From positions 1 to 44,360 of the forward strand of contig NZ_QGSZ01000231.1 of the NCBI RefSeq assembly GCF_003857055.1: a DNA stretch of 44,360 nt. The letters are read 5' to 3'. The position numbers were made by a program, and so were the translations under genes. Source of the DNA: Micromonospora inaquosa (lineage in GTDB: Bacteria; Actinomycetota; Actinomycetes; Mycobacteriales; Micromonosporaceae). The notes under the pieces were generated by a model that searched no databases, was not told where the DNA came from, and was given only the letters and a program-made list of their open reading frames with translations. Positions 1 to 8,159 of the stretch are shown here, in pieces (position 1 is the stretch's first letter; each line of letters begins with the position of its first letter).

Positions 1-65
1 GGGTTGGAGTTGTGAGGATCTCAGGGGGTGGGTCTTCGTAACCTTGGTCGGCCAGACTGCGCGGT

Positions 66-863
66 ATGCGTGATAGTTCCCGCCGGTGGGCGTGGCTCGG
101 GGTGCTCGTCATCGGGTTGATCCTCTACATGGCGGTGCTGCGGACCCTCGTCAGCACCAAGAATCCGAACTTCGTACCGGCGTTGATCCTGCTCGGGGCG
201 ACGCTGGTGCCGTTGACGTTCCTGACATTCGCGCAGGCCCGCACCGGGCGGTGGCAGGTGCCGGCGTCGGTGCTGGTGACGTCGGCGTTCTTCGGCGGTG
301 TGATCGGCACGGTGGTCGCCGGCACCCTGGAGTACGACACCCTGCGCGGGCTCGGCGCCCTGCCGATGCTGTTCGTGGCGTTGATCGAGGAGTCGGCGAA
401 GCTGATCGTCCCGGTGGTGCTGCTGTTCACGGTGGTGGCCCAACATCGGCGTCGGGTGCCGTCGGACGGGCTGATCATCGGTGTGGCGGCCGGTATGGGC
501 TTCGCCGCGCTGGAGACGATGGGCTACGCCTTCACCGCGCTGCTGAGCTCGCAGGGCAACATCGGCGCGGTGGAGCAGACGTTGTTCATCCGTGGGCTGA
601 CCGCGCCCGCCGGGCACACCGCCTGGACGGGGCTCACCGCCGGCGCGCTCTGGGCGCTGTTGGCAAGCCCGAGCGTCGCCCGGCTCTTCGGGTTCATCGG
701 CACGTTCCTGGGTGTCGTCGTCCTGCACACCCTCTGGGACACGTTCTCCGGCTCACTGGTCTTCGTCGTGTTGGCGATCATCAGCATCGGCTGGTTGTTC
801 TGGGAGCTGCGCCGCTACCGGACCTTCAGCGACCAGCGGATCGGCCAGCTGCAACAGCACTGA
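66..863 (+). CDS. PrsW-family intramembrane metalloprotease
   Basis: A 265-residue, largely hydrophobic protein with about seven or eight membrane segments. It shows the PrsW-family signatures: an EEsaK motif (IEESAK, about residue 108), a GxxFAxxE motif (GMGFAALE), and two later histidines in membrane segments (AGHTAW and LHTLWD). In the family the glutamates and histidines form a zinc protease site that cuts membrane anti-sigma factors (PrsW on RsiW in Bacillus). No anti-sigma factor is nearby, so the substrate here is unknown. The ATG at 66 is the first start after an in-frame stop at 39-41. No clear ribosome binding site precedes it. Positions 1-65 hold nothing else I can support. Confidence 0.85.
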   Translation: MRDSSRRWAWLGVLVIGLILYMAVLRTLVSTKNPNFVPALILLGATLVPLTFLTFAQARTGRWQVPASVLVTSAFFGGVIGTVVAGTLEYDTLRGLGALPMLFVALIEESAKLIVPVVLLFTVVAQHRRRVPSDGLIIGVAAGMGFAALETMGYAFTALLSSQGNIGAVEQTLFIRGLTAPAGHTAWTGLTAGALWALLASPSVARLFGFIGTFLGVVVLHTLWDTFSGSLVFVVLAIISIGWLFWELRRYRTFSDQRIGQLQQH

Positions 864-980
864 CCATCGCCGTACTCCATGCCTCTCCATGCCCCTCCCG
901 GGCTGCTCGACAGGCCGGGGGCTGACAGCTGCCGGCGTGTCGGTCGTCAGTTGTGCTCGCTGGTCGGCATAGTTGGCGTC

Positions 981-1304
981 GTGCCCACCTACCGGATCGG
1001 CCGCCTGATCATGGTCGGAGATCCGGTCACCGGAACGGCGGCCGAGGCCGGGCAGACCGTGGTGTACGAGCGGGTGTCGTCAGCCGATCAGAAGGCGGAT
1101 CTGGACCGTCAGGTCGCCCGGGTGTCCGTGTGGGTGACCGGTCAGAAGCTCGGCGTGGACCGGGTGGTCACCGAGGTCGATGACGATCTGGTCTGCGACG
1201 TCATCGAGATCCTGACCTCGCTGTGCGCCCGCCTGTCCGGTCGTCGCGCCGCCGCGAACCGCGCCCGCCGCGTAGTCGAAGCCGCTACCGGGGCTCGGGT
1301 GTGA
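981..1304 (+). pseudogene. tnpA: IS607-type serine recombinase TnpA, internally deleted
   Basis: About 107 residues in an open frame. The sequence VVYERVSSADQKADLDRQ is the catalytic-serine motif of IS607-like resolvases, and SLCARLSGRRAAANRARR is their C-terminal helix. The middle of the catalytic domain is missing: VTEV (about 1178) runs straight into DDDLV, whereas family members have some 55-65 residues here, including the conserved HRDR-type segment. The N-terminal MerR-like DNA-binding part is also reduced to a few residues before GDPVTGT. The frame stays open, but the protein cannot be a working recombinase. The start is uncertain, and the open frame extends back to 879. Confidence 0.8.
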
Positions 1305-2434
1305 AGACGATTCAGGCGTACCGGTTCGCCCTCAACACGGGCTTGGAAGCCCTCGCGCGCGGCTTGAAGAATTGGGCTGACTCCCGCGGGGGCGCACGGG
1401 CCGGGCGAGTGGTCAGGTTTCCCCGGTTCAAGTCCCGCCGCCGCACTGCGCCATCCGTGCGGTTCACCACCGGGGCGATCCGGGTCGAGCCCGACCGCAT
1501 GCACGTGGTGCTGCCGAGGCTGGGTCGGTTGAAGCTGCACGAGTCGGCCCGCAAACTCGCCCGGCGTTTGGACAACGGCACCGCCCGGATCATGTCCGCG
1601 ACCGTGCGGCGCGGCGGCGGACGCTGGCACGTGTCGTTCACCGTCGAAGTCGAACGGGCCGAACGCGCCCCTGCCCGGCCGCGGTCGGTCGTCGGCGTGG
1701 ACGTCGGGATCAAGCACCTTGCGGTGCTGTCCACTGGCGAGTTGGTCGACAACCCGCGCCACCTAGCCGCCGCGCACCAACGCATGCGCTCGTTGGGCCG
1801 GGCGCTGTCACGCAAGACCGGCCCGGACCGGCGTACCGGAAGACGGGCGTCGAAGCGGTGGGAGCGGGCAGCTGCGCGGGCCGGTCGTGCGCACGCCCGG
1901 GTCGCTCATCTGCGCCGCGACGGGCTGCACAAGCTCACCACCCGGCTCGCGCGTGAGCACGCCACCATCGTGGTCGAAGACCTCAACGTGGTCGGGATGC
2001 TGGCCAACCGCAAGCTGGCCCGGTGCGTCGCCGACGCCGGGTTCGCGGAGATCCGTCGCCAACTGGCGTACAAGACCGGGTGGAACGGCGGCCGTCTGCT
2101 GCTGGCCGACCGCTGGTATCCGTCCTCCAAGACCTGCTCGGGTTGCGGCACGGTGAAAACCAAGCTGGCCCTGTCCGAGCGCGAATACACCTGCGAGGCG
2201 TGCGGTCTGGTCATCGACCGGGACCGCAACGCCTCCTTGAACCTGGCCGCTCTCGCGGCCGAGTTCGATACCGTCGGGAGTGGCCCGGTGGCAGCACGTG
2301 GAGCCGACCAGAAGACCCGCGTACGCGGGCAGGTGGCGACGAAGCGTGAACCCGGCACGGCATCCGCCGGTCAGACCGGGACCGTCCCGCCGCAAGGCAG
2401 GACTACCAACCGTGTGTTTGCTAAAGCGCACTGA
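1301..2434 (+). CDS. tnpB: TnpB-type RNA-guided nuclease, N-terminally deleted
   Basis: A 377-residue protein from GTG 1301, which overlaps the tnpA stop. TnpB proteins are RuvC nucleases guided by an omega RNA made from the element's 3' end. All RuvC parts are visible: GVDVGIK (Asp134), VVEDLN (Glu226), a CxxC...CxxC zinc ribbon (CSGCG and CEACG) and DRDRNASLN (Asp306/Asp308). After the conserved first strand VKTIQAYRFAL the sequence jumps to NTGLEALARGLKNW, so about 75 residues of the wedge/recognition region typical of this family are missing. The deletion is in frame. Nuclease residues are intact, but RNA and target binding are probably impaired. It could be a dying copy or a remodelled protein. 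Confidence 0.85.
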   Translation: MKTIQAYRFALNTGLEALARGLKNWADSRGGARAGRVVRFPRFKSRRRTAPSVRFTTGAIRVEPDRMHVVLPRLGRLKLHESARKLARRLDNGTARIMSATVRRGGGRWHVSFTVEVERAERAPARPRSVVGVDVGIKHLAVLSTGELVDNPRHLAAAHQRMRSLGRALSRKTGPDRRTGRRASKRWERAAARAGRAHARVAHLRRDGLHKLTTRLAREHATIVVEDLNVVGMLANRKLARCVADAGFAEIRRQLAYKTGWNGGRLLLADRWYPSSKTCSGCGTVKTKLALSEREYTCEACGLVIDRDRNASLNLAALAAEFDTVGSGPVAARGADQKTRVRGQVATKREPGTASAGQTGTVPPQGRTTNRVFAKAH

Positions 2435-2450
2435 GAGGTAACGGAGGCAT
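2262..2450 (+). ncRNA. Candidate omega RNA region overlapping the tnpB 3' end
   Basis: In TnpB systems the guide RNA scaffold overlaps the end of tnpB. Here the last 55 or so codons encode a low-complexity basic tail after the RuvC-III motif. The DNA contains a perfect 14-nt palindrome CCCGC-GTAC-GCGGG at 2316-2329 that would form a hairpin. The 3' limit and any guide segment cannot be fixed without the element's right end. Weak support. Confidence 0.3.
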
Positions 2451-2540
2451 GACTGTTGGTGATCCCGCTGCGACCGGGCCGGCATCTCATCTAACGTCAG
2501 AGTGTTCATATTTGGCGGGATTAGTCGGGAAGGTGTGGCG

Positions 2541-5500
2541 ATGGGGGTGCGCAGCTGGTTCGAGGGTTGGCCGGTCTATCGCCAGCTCACCGGCACGGAC
2601 CCGTTGGGTCGGGGTGCGGCGGCGAAGTCCGATGGGTCTCGCGCGCTCACTGCCCGGACGGATACCGCTGACAGTGTGGCCCGGTCGGTCTGTCCGTACT
2701 GCGCTGTGGGTTGTGGTCAGCGGGTGTTCGTGAAGGACGGGCAGGTCAGTCAGATCGAGGGCGATCCGGACAGCCCGATCTCGCGGGGTCGGCTCTGTCC
2801 GAAGGGTTCGGCGAGTAAGAGCCTGGTGACGAGCCCGTTGCGGCAGACGACGGTCCGCTACCGCCGCCCGTACAGCACGCAGTGGGAAGGTCTGGAGCTC
2901 GACACGGCGCTCGACATGATCGCCGACCGGATCCTGGCCGCCCGGGAGCAGACCTGGGAGGACGTCGACACGCAGGGCCGGCCGCTCAACCGGACGCTGG
3001 GGATTTCCAGTCTGGGTGGGGCGACGTTGGACAACGAGGAGAACTACCTCATCAAGAAGTTGTTCACCGCGATGGGGGCTCTCCAGATCGAGAACCAGGC
3101 CCGTATTTGACACTCCGCCACTGTCCCCGGTCTGGGGGCCAGCTTTGGTCGTGGCGGTGCGACGGATTTCCAGCAGGACATCGCCAACGCTGACGTGATC
3201 GTCATTCAGGGTTCGAACATGGCTGAGGCGCACCCGGTGGGTTTCCAGTGGGTGATGGAGGCCAAGCGCCGAGGCGCGAAGGTCTTCCACGTCGACCCAC
3301 GGTTCACGCGAACCAGCGCGGTCGCGGATGCATATCTGCCGATTCGGGCCGGCACGGACATCGCGTTGCTCGGTGGGGTGGTGCGCTACATCCTGGACAA
3401 CGAGCTGGACTTCCGGGAGTACGTGGTCGCGTACACCAATGCGGCGACGATCGTGAGCGAGGAGTTCAGCGACACTGAGGACGGCGACGGCTTCTTCTCC
3501 GGTTTCGATCCGGAGACCGGCACGTACGTGCAGGACAGTTGGCAGTACGAGGGGCACGAGGGTTCGTCGGGCAGTGGGCACACCGCGCAGGAGCGGGACA
3601 GCGCTGCGGGGTTGACGCACGAGTCGCACGGCGCGCAGGTGGGTGGGCAGACCCGGCGTGACGAGACGTTGCAGCATCCGCGTTGCGTCTACCAGATCCT
3701 CAAGCGGCACTTCGCCCGTTACACGCCGGAGATGGTGGAGCGGGTCTGCGGTATCTCGCAGGAGAAGTTTCTGGAGTTGGCGCGGGCGTGGACGGAGAAC
3801 TCGGGTCGGGATCGCACCGGGATGTTGGTTTATTCGGTGGGTTGGACGCAGCACAGTGTTGGGGTGCAGTACATCCGTACCGGTGCGATCATCCAGTTGT
3901 TGTTGGGCAACATGGGTCGTCCGGGTGGTGGGGTGATGGCCCTGCGGGGGCATGCCAGCATCCAGGGGTCGACTGACATTCCGACGTTGTTCAATTTGTT
4001 GCCGGGCTATCTGCCGATGCCGCACCACGCCGAGCACCCGACCCTGGACGAGTGGGTGGACAGCATCCGCCACCCCGGGCAGAAGGGGTTCTGGGGTAAC
4101 GCGAGGTCGTTCGCGGCGAGCCTGCTGAAGGCGTACTGGGGTGACGCGGCGACACCGGAGAACGATTTCTGCTACGGCTACCTGCCCCGGATGACTGGTG
4201 ATCATGGCACGTACCAGCAGGTGCTGAACATGATCGACGGGAAGATCAAGGGGTACTTCCTACTTGGGCAGAACCCGGCGGTCGGGTCGGCGCACGGTCG
4301 GGCGCAGCGGCTCGGCATGGCCAACCTCGACTGGCTGGTGGTCCGGGACCTGTTCATGATCGAGAGTGCGACGTTCTGGCAGAACGGCCCCGAGGTGGCG
4401 ACCGGGGAGATCGTGCCGGAGGAGTGCCGTACCGAGGTGTTCTTCCTGCCCGCCGCGTCGCATGTGGAGAAGGAGGGCACCTTCACCCAGACGCAGCGCC
4501 TGTTGCAGTGGCGGGAGAAGGCCGTCGAGCCGCCAGGCGACGCCCGCTCCGAGCTGTGGTTCTTCTATCACCTGGGCCGAAAGCTGCGGGAGAAGCTGGC
4601 CGACTCGCCGTTGCCGCGCGACCGGGCGCTGCTCGACCTCACCTGGGACTACCCCACGCACGGTCCACAGGCGGAGCCGAGCGCCGAGGCGGTGCTGCGG
4701 GAGATCAACGGGTACGACGTGACGACCGGCCGCCCGCTGTCCGGTTTCGCCGAGGCACGCGCGGACGGCTCCACCGCGATCGGTTGTTGGATCTACACCG
4801 GGGTGTACGCGGACGGGGTGAACCAGGCGGCCCGCCGCAAGTCCCGACACGAGCAGGACTGGGTGGCCGCCGAGTGGGGGTGGGCGTGGCCGGCGAACCG
4901 GCGCATCCTTTACAACCGTGCCTCCGCGGACCCGGACGGTAACCCGTGGAGTGAGCGCAAACGCTACGTGTGGTGGGACGCGGAGAAGTCCGAGTGGACC
5001 GGCTACGACGTGCCGGACTTCGAGAAGACCAAGCCACCGTCGTACCGGCCGGCACCCGGCGCGTCCGGGACGGAGGGCATCGCCGGCGACGACCCGTTCG
5101 TCATGCAGGGCGACGGCAAGGGTTGGTTGTACGCGCCCAGCGGTGTCCTGGATGGTCCGCTGCCGACGCACTACGAGCCGGTGGAGTCGCCGGTGCGTAA
5201 CCCGCTCTACGGCCAGCAGGCCAATCCGACCCGCAAGATGTACGCGCATCCGGTGAATTCGGTGAACCCGAGCCCGCCGCAGGAGCACGGTCAGGTGTTC
5301 CCGTACGTGTTCACGGTCAGCCGGCTCACCGAGCACCACACCGCCGGCGCGATGAGCCGGACCGTGTCACCGTTGGCCGAGTTGCAACCGGAGATGTTCG
5401 TCGAGGTGTCCCCGGATTTGGCCGCCGAGGTCGGGCTGACGCATCTGGGCTGGGCGCACCTGGTCAGCGGCCGCGCGGTGATCGAGGCGAAGGTGCTGGT

Positions 5501-5813
5501 GACCGACCGGCTCACCCCGCTGCGGGTGGATGGTCGGATCATCCACCAGGTGTGGTTGCCGTACCACTTCGGTTTCGAGGGCTTGGTGACCGGCGACTCG
5601 GCGAACGACCTGTTCGGCATCAGCCTGGACCCGAACGTCCTGATCCAGGAGAGCAAGGTCGGCACCTGCGACGTGCGGCCGGGCCGTCGCCCGACCGGGC
5701 CGGCGTTGCTCGACCTGGTGGCCGACTACCAGCGGCGCGCCGGGATCACCCCGGGCCAGCACGCCCCGGCCGTGACCACTGACGATGAGGGGAAGGAGCA
5801 CGGTGCTTCCTGA
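2541..5813 (+). CDS. fdhA: Formate dehydrogenase alpha subunit, selenoprotein (Sec190)
   Basis: A molybdopterin oxidoreductase of 1090 residues when the in-frame TGA at 3108-3110 is read as selenocysteine 190. It oxidises formate to CO2. The context IENQARI-U-H matches the Sec-His active site of FDH-N/FDH-H, and the family sequence continues in the same frame (FGRGGATDF, then VIQGSNMAEAHPV). Near the N-terminus C51, C54, C58 and C86 bind a [4Fe-4S] cluster (CPYCAVGC...LCPKG). ATG 2541 is chosen because it follows GGGAAGG with good spacing; an in-frame GTG at 2502 would add 13 residues. No twin-arginine signal is visible, unlike FdnG. The beta-subunit start overlaps its stop. Cytoplasmic orientation of the active site is inferred. 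Confidence 0.95.
3108..3142 (+). promoter_or_regulatory. bSECIS element for selenocysteine insertion
   Basis: TGA (3108-3110) is followed after exactly 18 nt by the apical loop GGTCT (3129-3133). The loop is closed by CCCC/GGGG (3125-3128 with 3134-3137), with an unpaired T at 3124 and a lower CTG/CAG helix. Loop sequence, loop distance and the bulged U match the E. coli fdhF SECIS element that SelB binds. SelB is encoded downstream. Confidence 0.88.
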
Positions 5814-6771
5814 CCCGAACAGCCTGTACGGTCCGTTGGACCCGGCACCCGAGGCGGGCTACGAGAACGCGCCGCCGCGGATGGGGTTCTTCACCGACAC
5901 CAGCGTCTGCATCGGCTGCAAGGCCTGCGAGGTGGCCTGCAAGGAGTGGAACGGTGTTCCCGAGAGCGGGCTCGACCTGCTGGGCATGTCGTACGACAAC
6001 ACCGGGGCCCTGACCGCGAACTCGTGGCGACATGTGGCGTTCATTGAGCAGCCCCGCCCGGCCGGGCATCGCGCCTCGCCGGCGGACGTCCTCGGCGCGC
6101 CGGTGGACGTTGGCCCTGACCGGCCGGTCGACGCGGGACCGCAGTTTCTGGGGATGCCGGGGGCCCAGCCGCCGGGGCGGGGGTCCGGTGCGGAGGGTCG
6201 CACGGATTTCCGGTGGTTGATGATGTCGGACGTCTGTAAGCACTGCACCCATGCGGCGTGCCTGGACGTGTGTCCGACGGGTTCCCTGTTCCGGACGGAG
6301 TTCGGCACGGTGGTGGTGCAGGAGGACATCTGCAACGGCTGCGGCTACTGCATCTCCGCCTGCCCGTACGGCGTGATCGATCAGCGTAAGGACGATGGTC
6401 GGGCGTGGAAGTGCACGCTGTGCTACGACCGGTTGGGTGCGGGGATGATGCCGGCGTGTGCGCAGGCGTGCCCGACCGAGTCGATTCAGTACGGCCCCCT
6501 CGACGAGTTGCGCGAACGCGCCGCCGCCCGGGTCGGGACGCTGCACGACCGGGGGGTTCCCGAGGCGCGGCTGTACGGGCACGACCCGAACGACGGCGTG
6601 GGTGGTGACGGTGCGTTCTTCCTGCTCCTCGACGAGCCCGAGGTGTACGGGCTGCCACCTGACCCGGTGGTGACCACCCGCGACCTGCCGAAGATGTGGA
6701 AACGTGCCGGCCTCGCCGCGCTCGCCATGGCGGCGGCGACCGTCGCCGCGTTCGTCGGAGGTTCCTCATGA
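5803..6771 (+). CDS. fdhB: Formate dehydrogenase beta subunit, 4x[4Fe-4S] ferredoxin-like
   Basis: A 322-residue electron-transfer subunit. Four cysteine clusters are visible: CIGCKACEVAC, CKHC..CLDVC, CNGCGYCISAC and CTLC...CAQAC, as in FdnH/FdoH. The C-terminal 20 residues (LAALAMAAATVAAFVGG) form one membrane helix, as in FDH-N beta. GTG 5803 is chosen because AAGGAG lies at 5793-5798; it overlaps the alpha stop by 11 nt. Compared with FdnH there is a low-complexity Pro/Gly insert of about 45 residues between the first cluster and WLMMSDVCKHC. Its stop overlaps the next start (ATGA). It passes electrons from the alpha subunit to the membrane subunit. Confidence 0.93.
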   Translation: MLPDPNSLYGPLDPAPEAGYENAPPRMGFFTDTSVCIGCKACEVACKEWNGVPESGLDLLGMSYDNTGALTANSWRHVAFIEQPRPAGHRASPADVLGAPVDVGPDRPVDAGPQFLGMPGAQPPGRGSGAEGRTDFRWLMMSDVCKHCTHAACLDVCPTGSLFRTEFGTVVVQEDICNGCGYCISACPYGVIDQRKDDGRAWKCTLCYDRLGAGMMPACAQACPTESIQYGPLDELRERAAARVGTLHDRGVPEARLYGHDPNDGVGGDGAFFLLLDEPEVYGLPPDPVVTTRDLPKMWKRAGLAALAMAAATVAAFVGGSS

Positions 6772-8030
6772 CCCCACCGGGCCCGGTCGGCGACCGGTTC
6801 CGTCGTTTCCGGGAGCGGCTCGCCGCCGAGGGCAGCCACCAGGCACGGGTGGGCGACGACCGGACCAGCGCCGCGGGCGGTGCGGAAACCGCGAGCGGTG
6901 CCGAGCTTGCGCACGGCGGCGACCGCCCGAACGACAGGGACACCGCCAGCGGTAACGGGGCCGCCGGTTCCCGTCGCGGCGACCGGCCGGCGCGGCGAAC
7001 GACCGAAGCCTCCGGCCGGCGACGCGGGCGGCGCGGCGGTGGCGGCGAGGAACTGCGGGTGCCGGAGGCCGAGTTCACGTCCTACTACGGTCGGCCCGTT
7101 CTGAAGGCACCGGTCTGGAAGTGGGACATCGCCGCGTACCTGTTCACCGGCGGGTTGGCCGCCGGCTCGTCGCTGCTCGCCGCCGGTGGGCAGCTCACCG
7201 GCCGGCCCGCGCTGCGCCGCGCCGGTCGGGTCACCGCGTTGGCCGCCGTCAGCGCCAGCGCCGTCTTCCTGGTGAAGGATCTGGGCCGTCCGGCGCGGTT
7301 CCACCACATGCTGCGGGTGGCCAAGCCGACCTCGCCGATGTCGATGGGCACCTGGATCCTCACCGCGTACGGGCCGGCGGCGGGCGTCGCCGCGATCGCC
7401 GAGGCGGCCGGTGTGCTGCCCCGGCACGGTCTGCTCGGGCTGGCCGGCCGGGTGTTGCCGCCGATCGGGCACGCCGCTGGGCTGGTCGCCGCCGGCACCG
7501 CACCGGCGCTGGCCACGTACACCGGGGTGTTGCTGGCGGACACGGCGGTGCCGTCGTGGCATGAGGCGTACCCCGAGTTGCCGGTGATCTTCGCGGGCAG
7601 CGCGCTGGCCAGCGGTGCCGGCGTGGGTCTGCTCGCCGCGCCGCCGGCCCAGGCCGGGCCGGCCCGCCGGATGGCGGTGGCCGGCGCGGCCCTGGAGCTG
7701 TACGGCGCGCATCGGGTGGAGACCCGCCTCGGCCTGCTCAGCGAGCCCTACCGGTTGGGCCGGCCTGGTCGGTTGCTGCGCGCCGGGCGGCTGCTGACCG
7801 CCGGCGGGGTGGCGGGCGCCCTGTTGGGACGGCGCAGCCGAGTGGTCGGTGCGCTCTCCGGTACCGCGCTGCTGGCCGCGTCGGTGCTGACCCGGTTCGG
7901 CATCTTCTACGGTGGCGTCGCCTCCGCCCGCGACCCTCGGTACACGGTGGTGCCCCAGCGCGAACGGCTCGAAGCCCGACGAAGCAGCATGGATCTTCCA
8001 CCTAATCGGGCGGCCCCGCCCACGGTGTGA
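6768..8030 (+). CDS. NrfD-type membrane subunit of formate dehydrogenase
   Basis: A 420-residue protein that starts inside the beta stop codon (ATGA 6768-6771). The first 105 or so residues are hydrophilic, rich in Arg, Gly and Glu, and probably disordered. Then come eight or so membrane segments beginning at KWDIAAYLFTGGLAAG, the NrfD/PsrC signature, followed by FLVKDLGRPARFHHMLRV. NrfD proteins hand electrons to quinone without haem. This replaces the cytochrome b subunit (FdnI) of E. coli. The long N-terminal tail is not usual for NrfD. The next features are selC and selA, consistent with one transcription unit. Confidence 0.9.
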   Translation: MTPPGPVGDRFRRFRERLAAEGSHQARVGDDRTSAAGGAETASGAELAHGGDRPNDRDTASGNGAAGSRRGDRPARRTTEASGRRRGRRGGGGEELRVPEAEFTSYYGRPVLKAPVWKWDIAAYLFTGGLAAGSSLLAAGGQLTGRPALRRAGRVTALAAVSASAVFLVKDLGRPARFHHMLRVAKPTSPMSMGTWILTAYGPAAGVAAIAEAAGVLPRHGLLGLAGRVLPPIGHAAGLVAAGTAPALATYTGVLLADTAVPSWHEAYPELPVIFAGSALASGAGVGLLAAPPAQAGPARRMAVAGAALELYGAHRVETRLGLLSEPYRLGRPGRLLRAGRLLTAGGVAGALLGRRSRVVGALSGTALLAASVLTRFGIFYGGVASARDPRYTVVPQRERLEARRSSMDLPPNRAAPPTV

Positions 8031-8043
8031 TCGAATGTCCGGT

Positions 8044-8139
8044 GGAGGCGTTCAGGCGGCTGGTGCCCCTCCCGGTCTTCAAAACCGGAGTGGTCCGGGA
8101 CCCGGGCCAGGCGGGTTCGATTCCCGTCCGTCTCCGCCA
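8044..8139 (+). tRNA. selC: tRNA-Sec (anticodon TCA)
   Basis: A 96-nt tRNA that fits tRNA-Sec. The anticodon loop is CTTCAAA (8077-8083), with TCA at 8079-8081, closed by CCGGT/ACCGG. A long variable arm of 6 bp spans 8091-8109. The T arm is GCGGG-TTCGATT-CCCGT (8111-8127). The acceptor is extended (GGAGGCG pairs with CGTCTCC, with one G-T pair), and an encoded CCA follows at 8137-8139. It lies between the formate dehydrogenase membrane subunit and selA, in the same direction. The D arm is the least clear part. Confidence 0.95.
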
Positions 8140-8159
8140 CACCGCTTGGAGATGACGTG

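Larger units (their letters stand above)
981..2434 (+). mobile_element. Degenerate IS607-type insertion sequence
   Basis: A serine-recombinase-like tnpA and a tnpB overlap by four bases (GTGA at 1301-1304), the usual IS607 arrangement. Both genes carry in-frame internal deletions. I could not define the element's true ends: IS607 elements lack terminal inverted repeats, and the boundaries given are those of the coding remnants. The element sits just upstream of the formate dehydrogenase/selenocysteine block. Confidence 0.75.

Noticed and set aside
1301..2434. TnpB as part of a CRISPR or defence locus
   Set aside because: There is no repeat-spacer array and no other defence gene. The tnpA remnant and GTGA overlap show an IS607 transposon.
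3108..3194. Apparent nonsense mutation splitting fdhA into two genes
   Set aside because: The downstream part is in the same frame, the TGA falls at the known Sec position, a SECIS follows and selA, selB and selC are adjacent.
2487..4205. 572-codon minus-strand frame opposite fdhA
   Set aside because: Same reason: composition is typical of antisense frames and the plus-strand gene is well supported.
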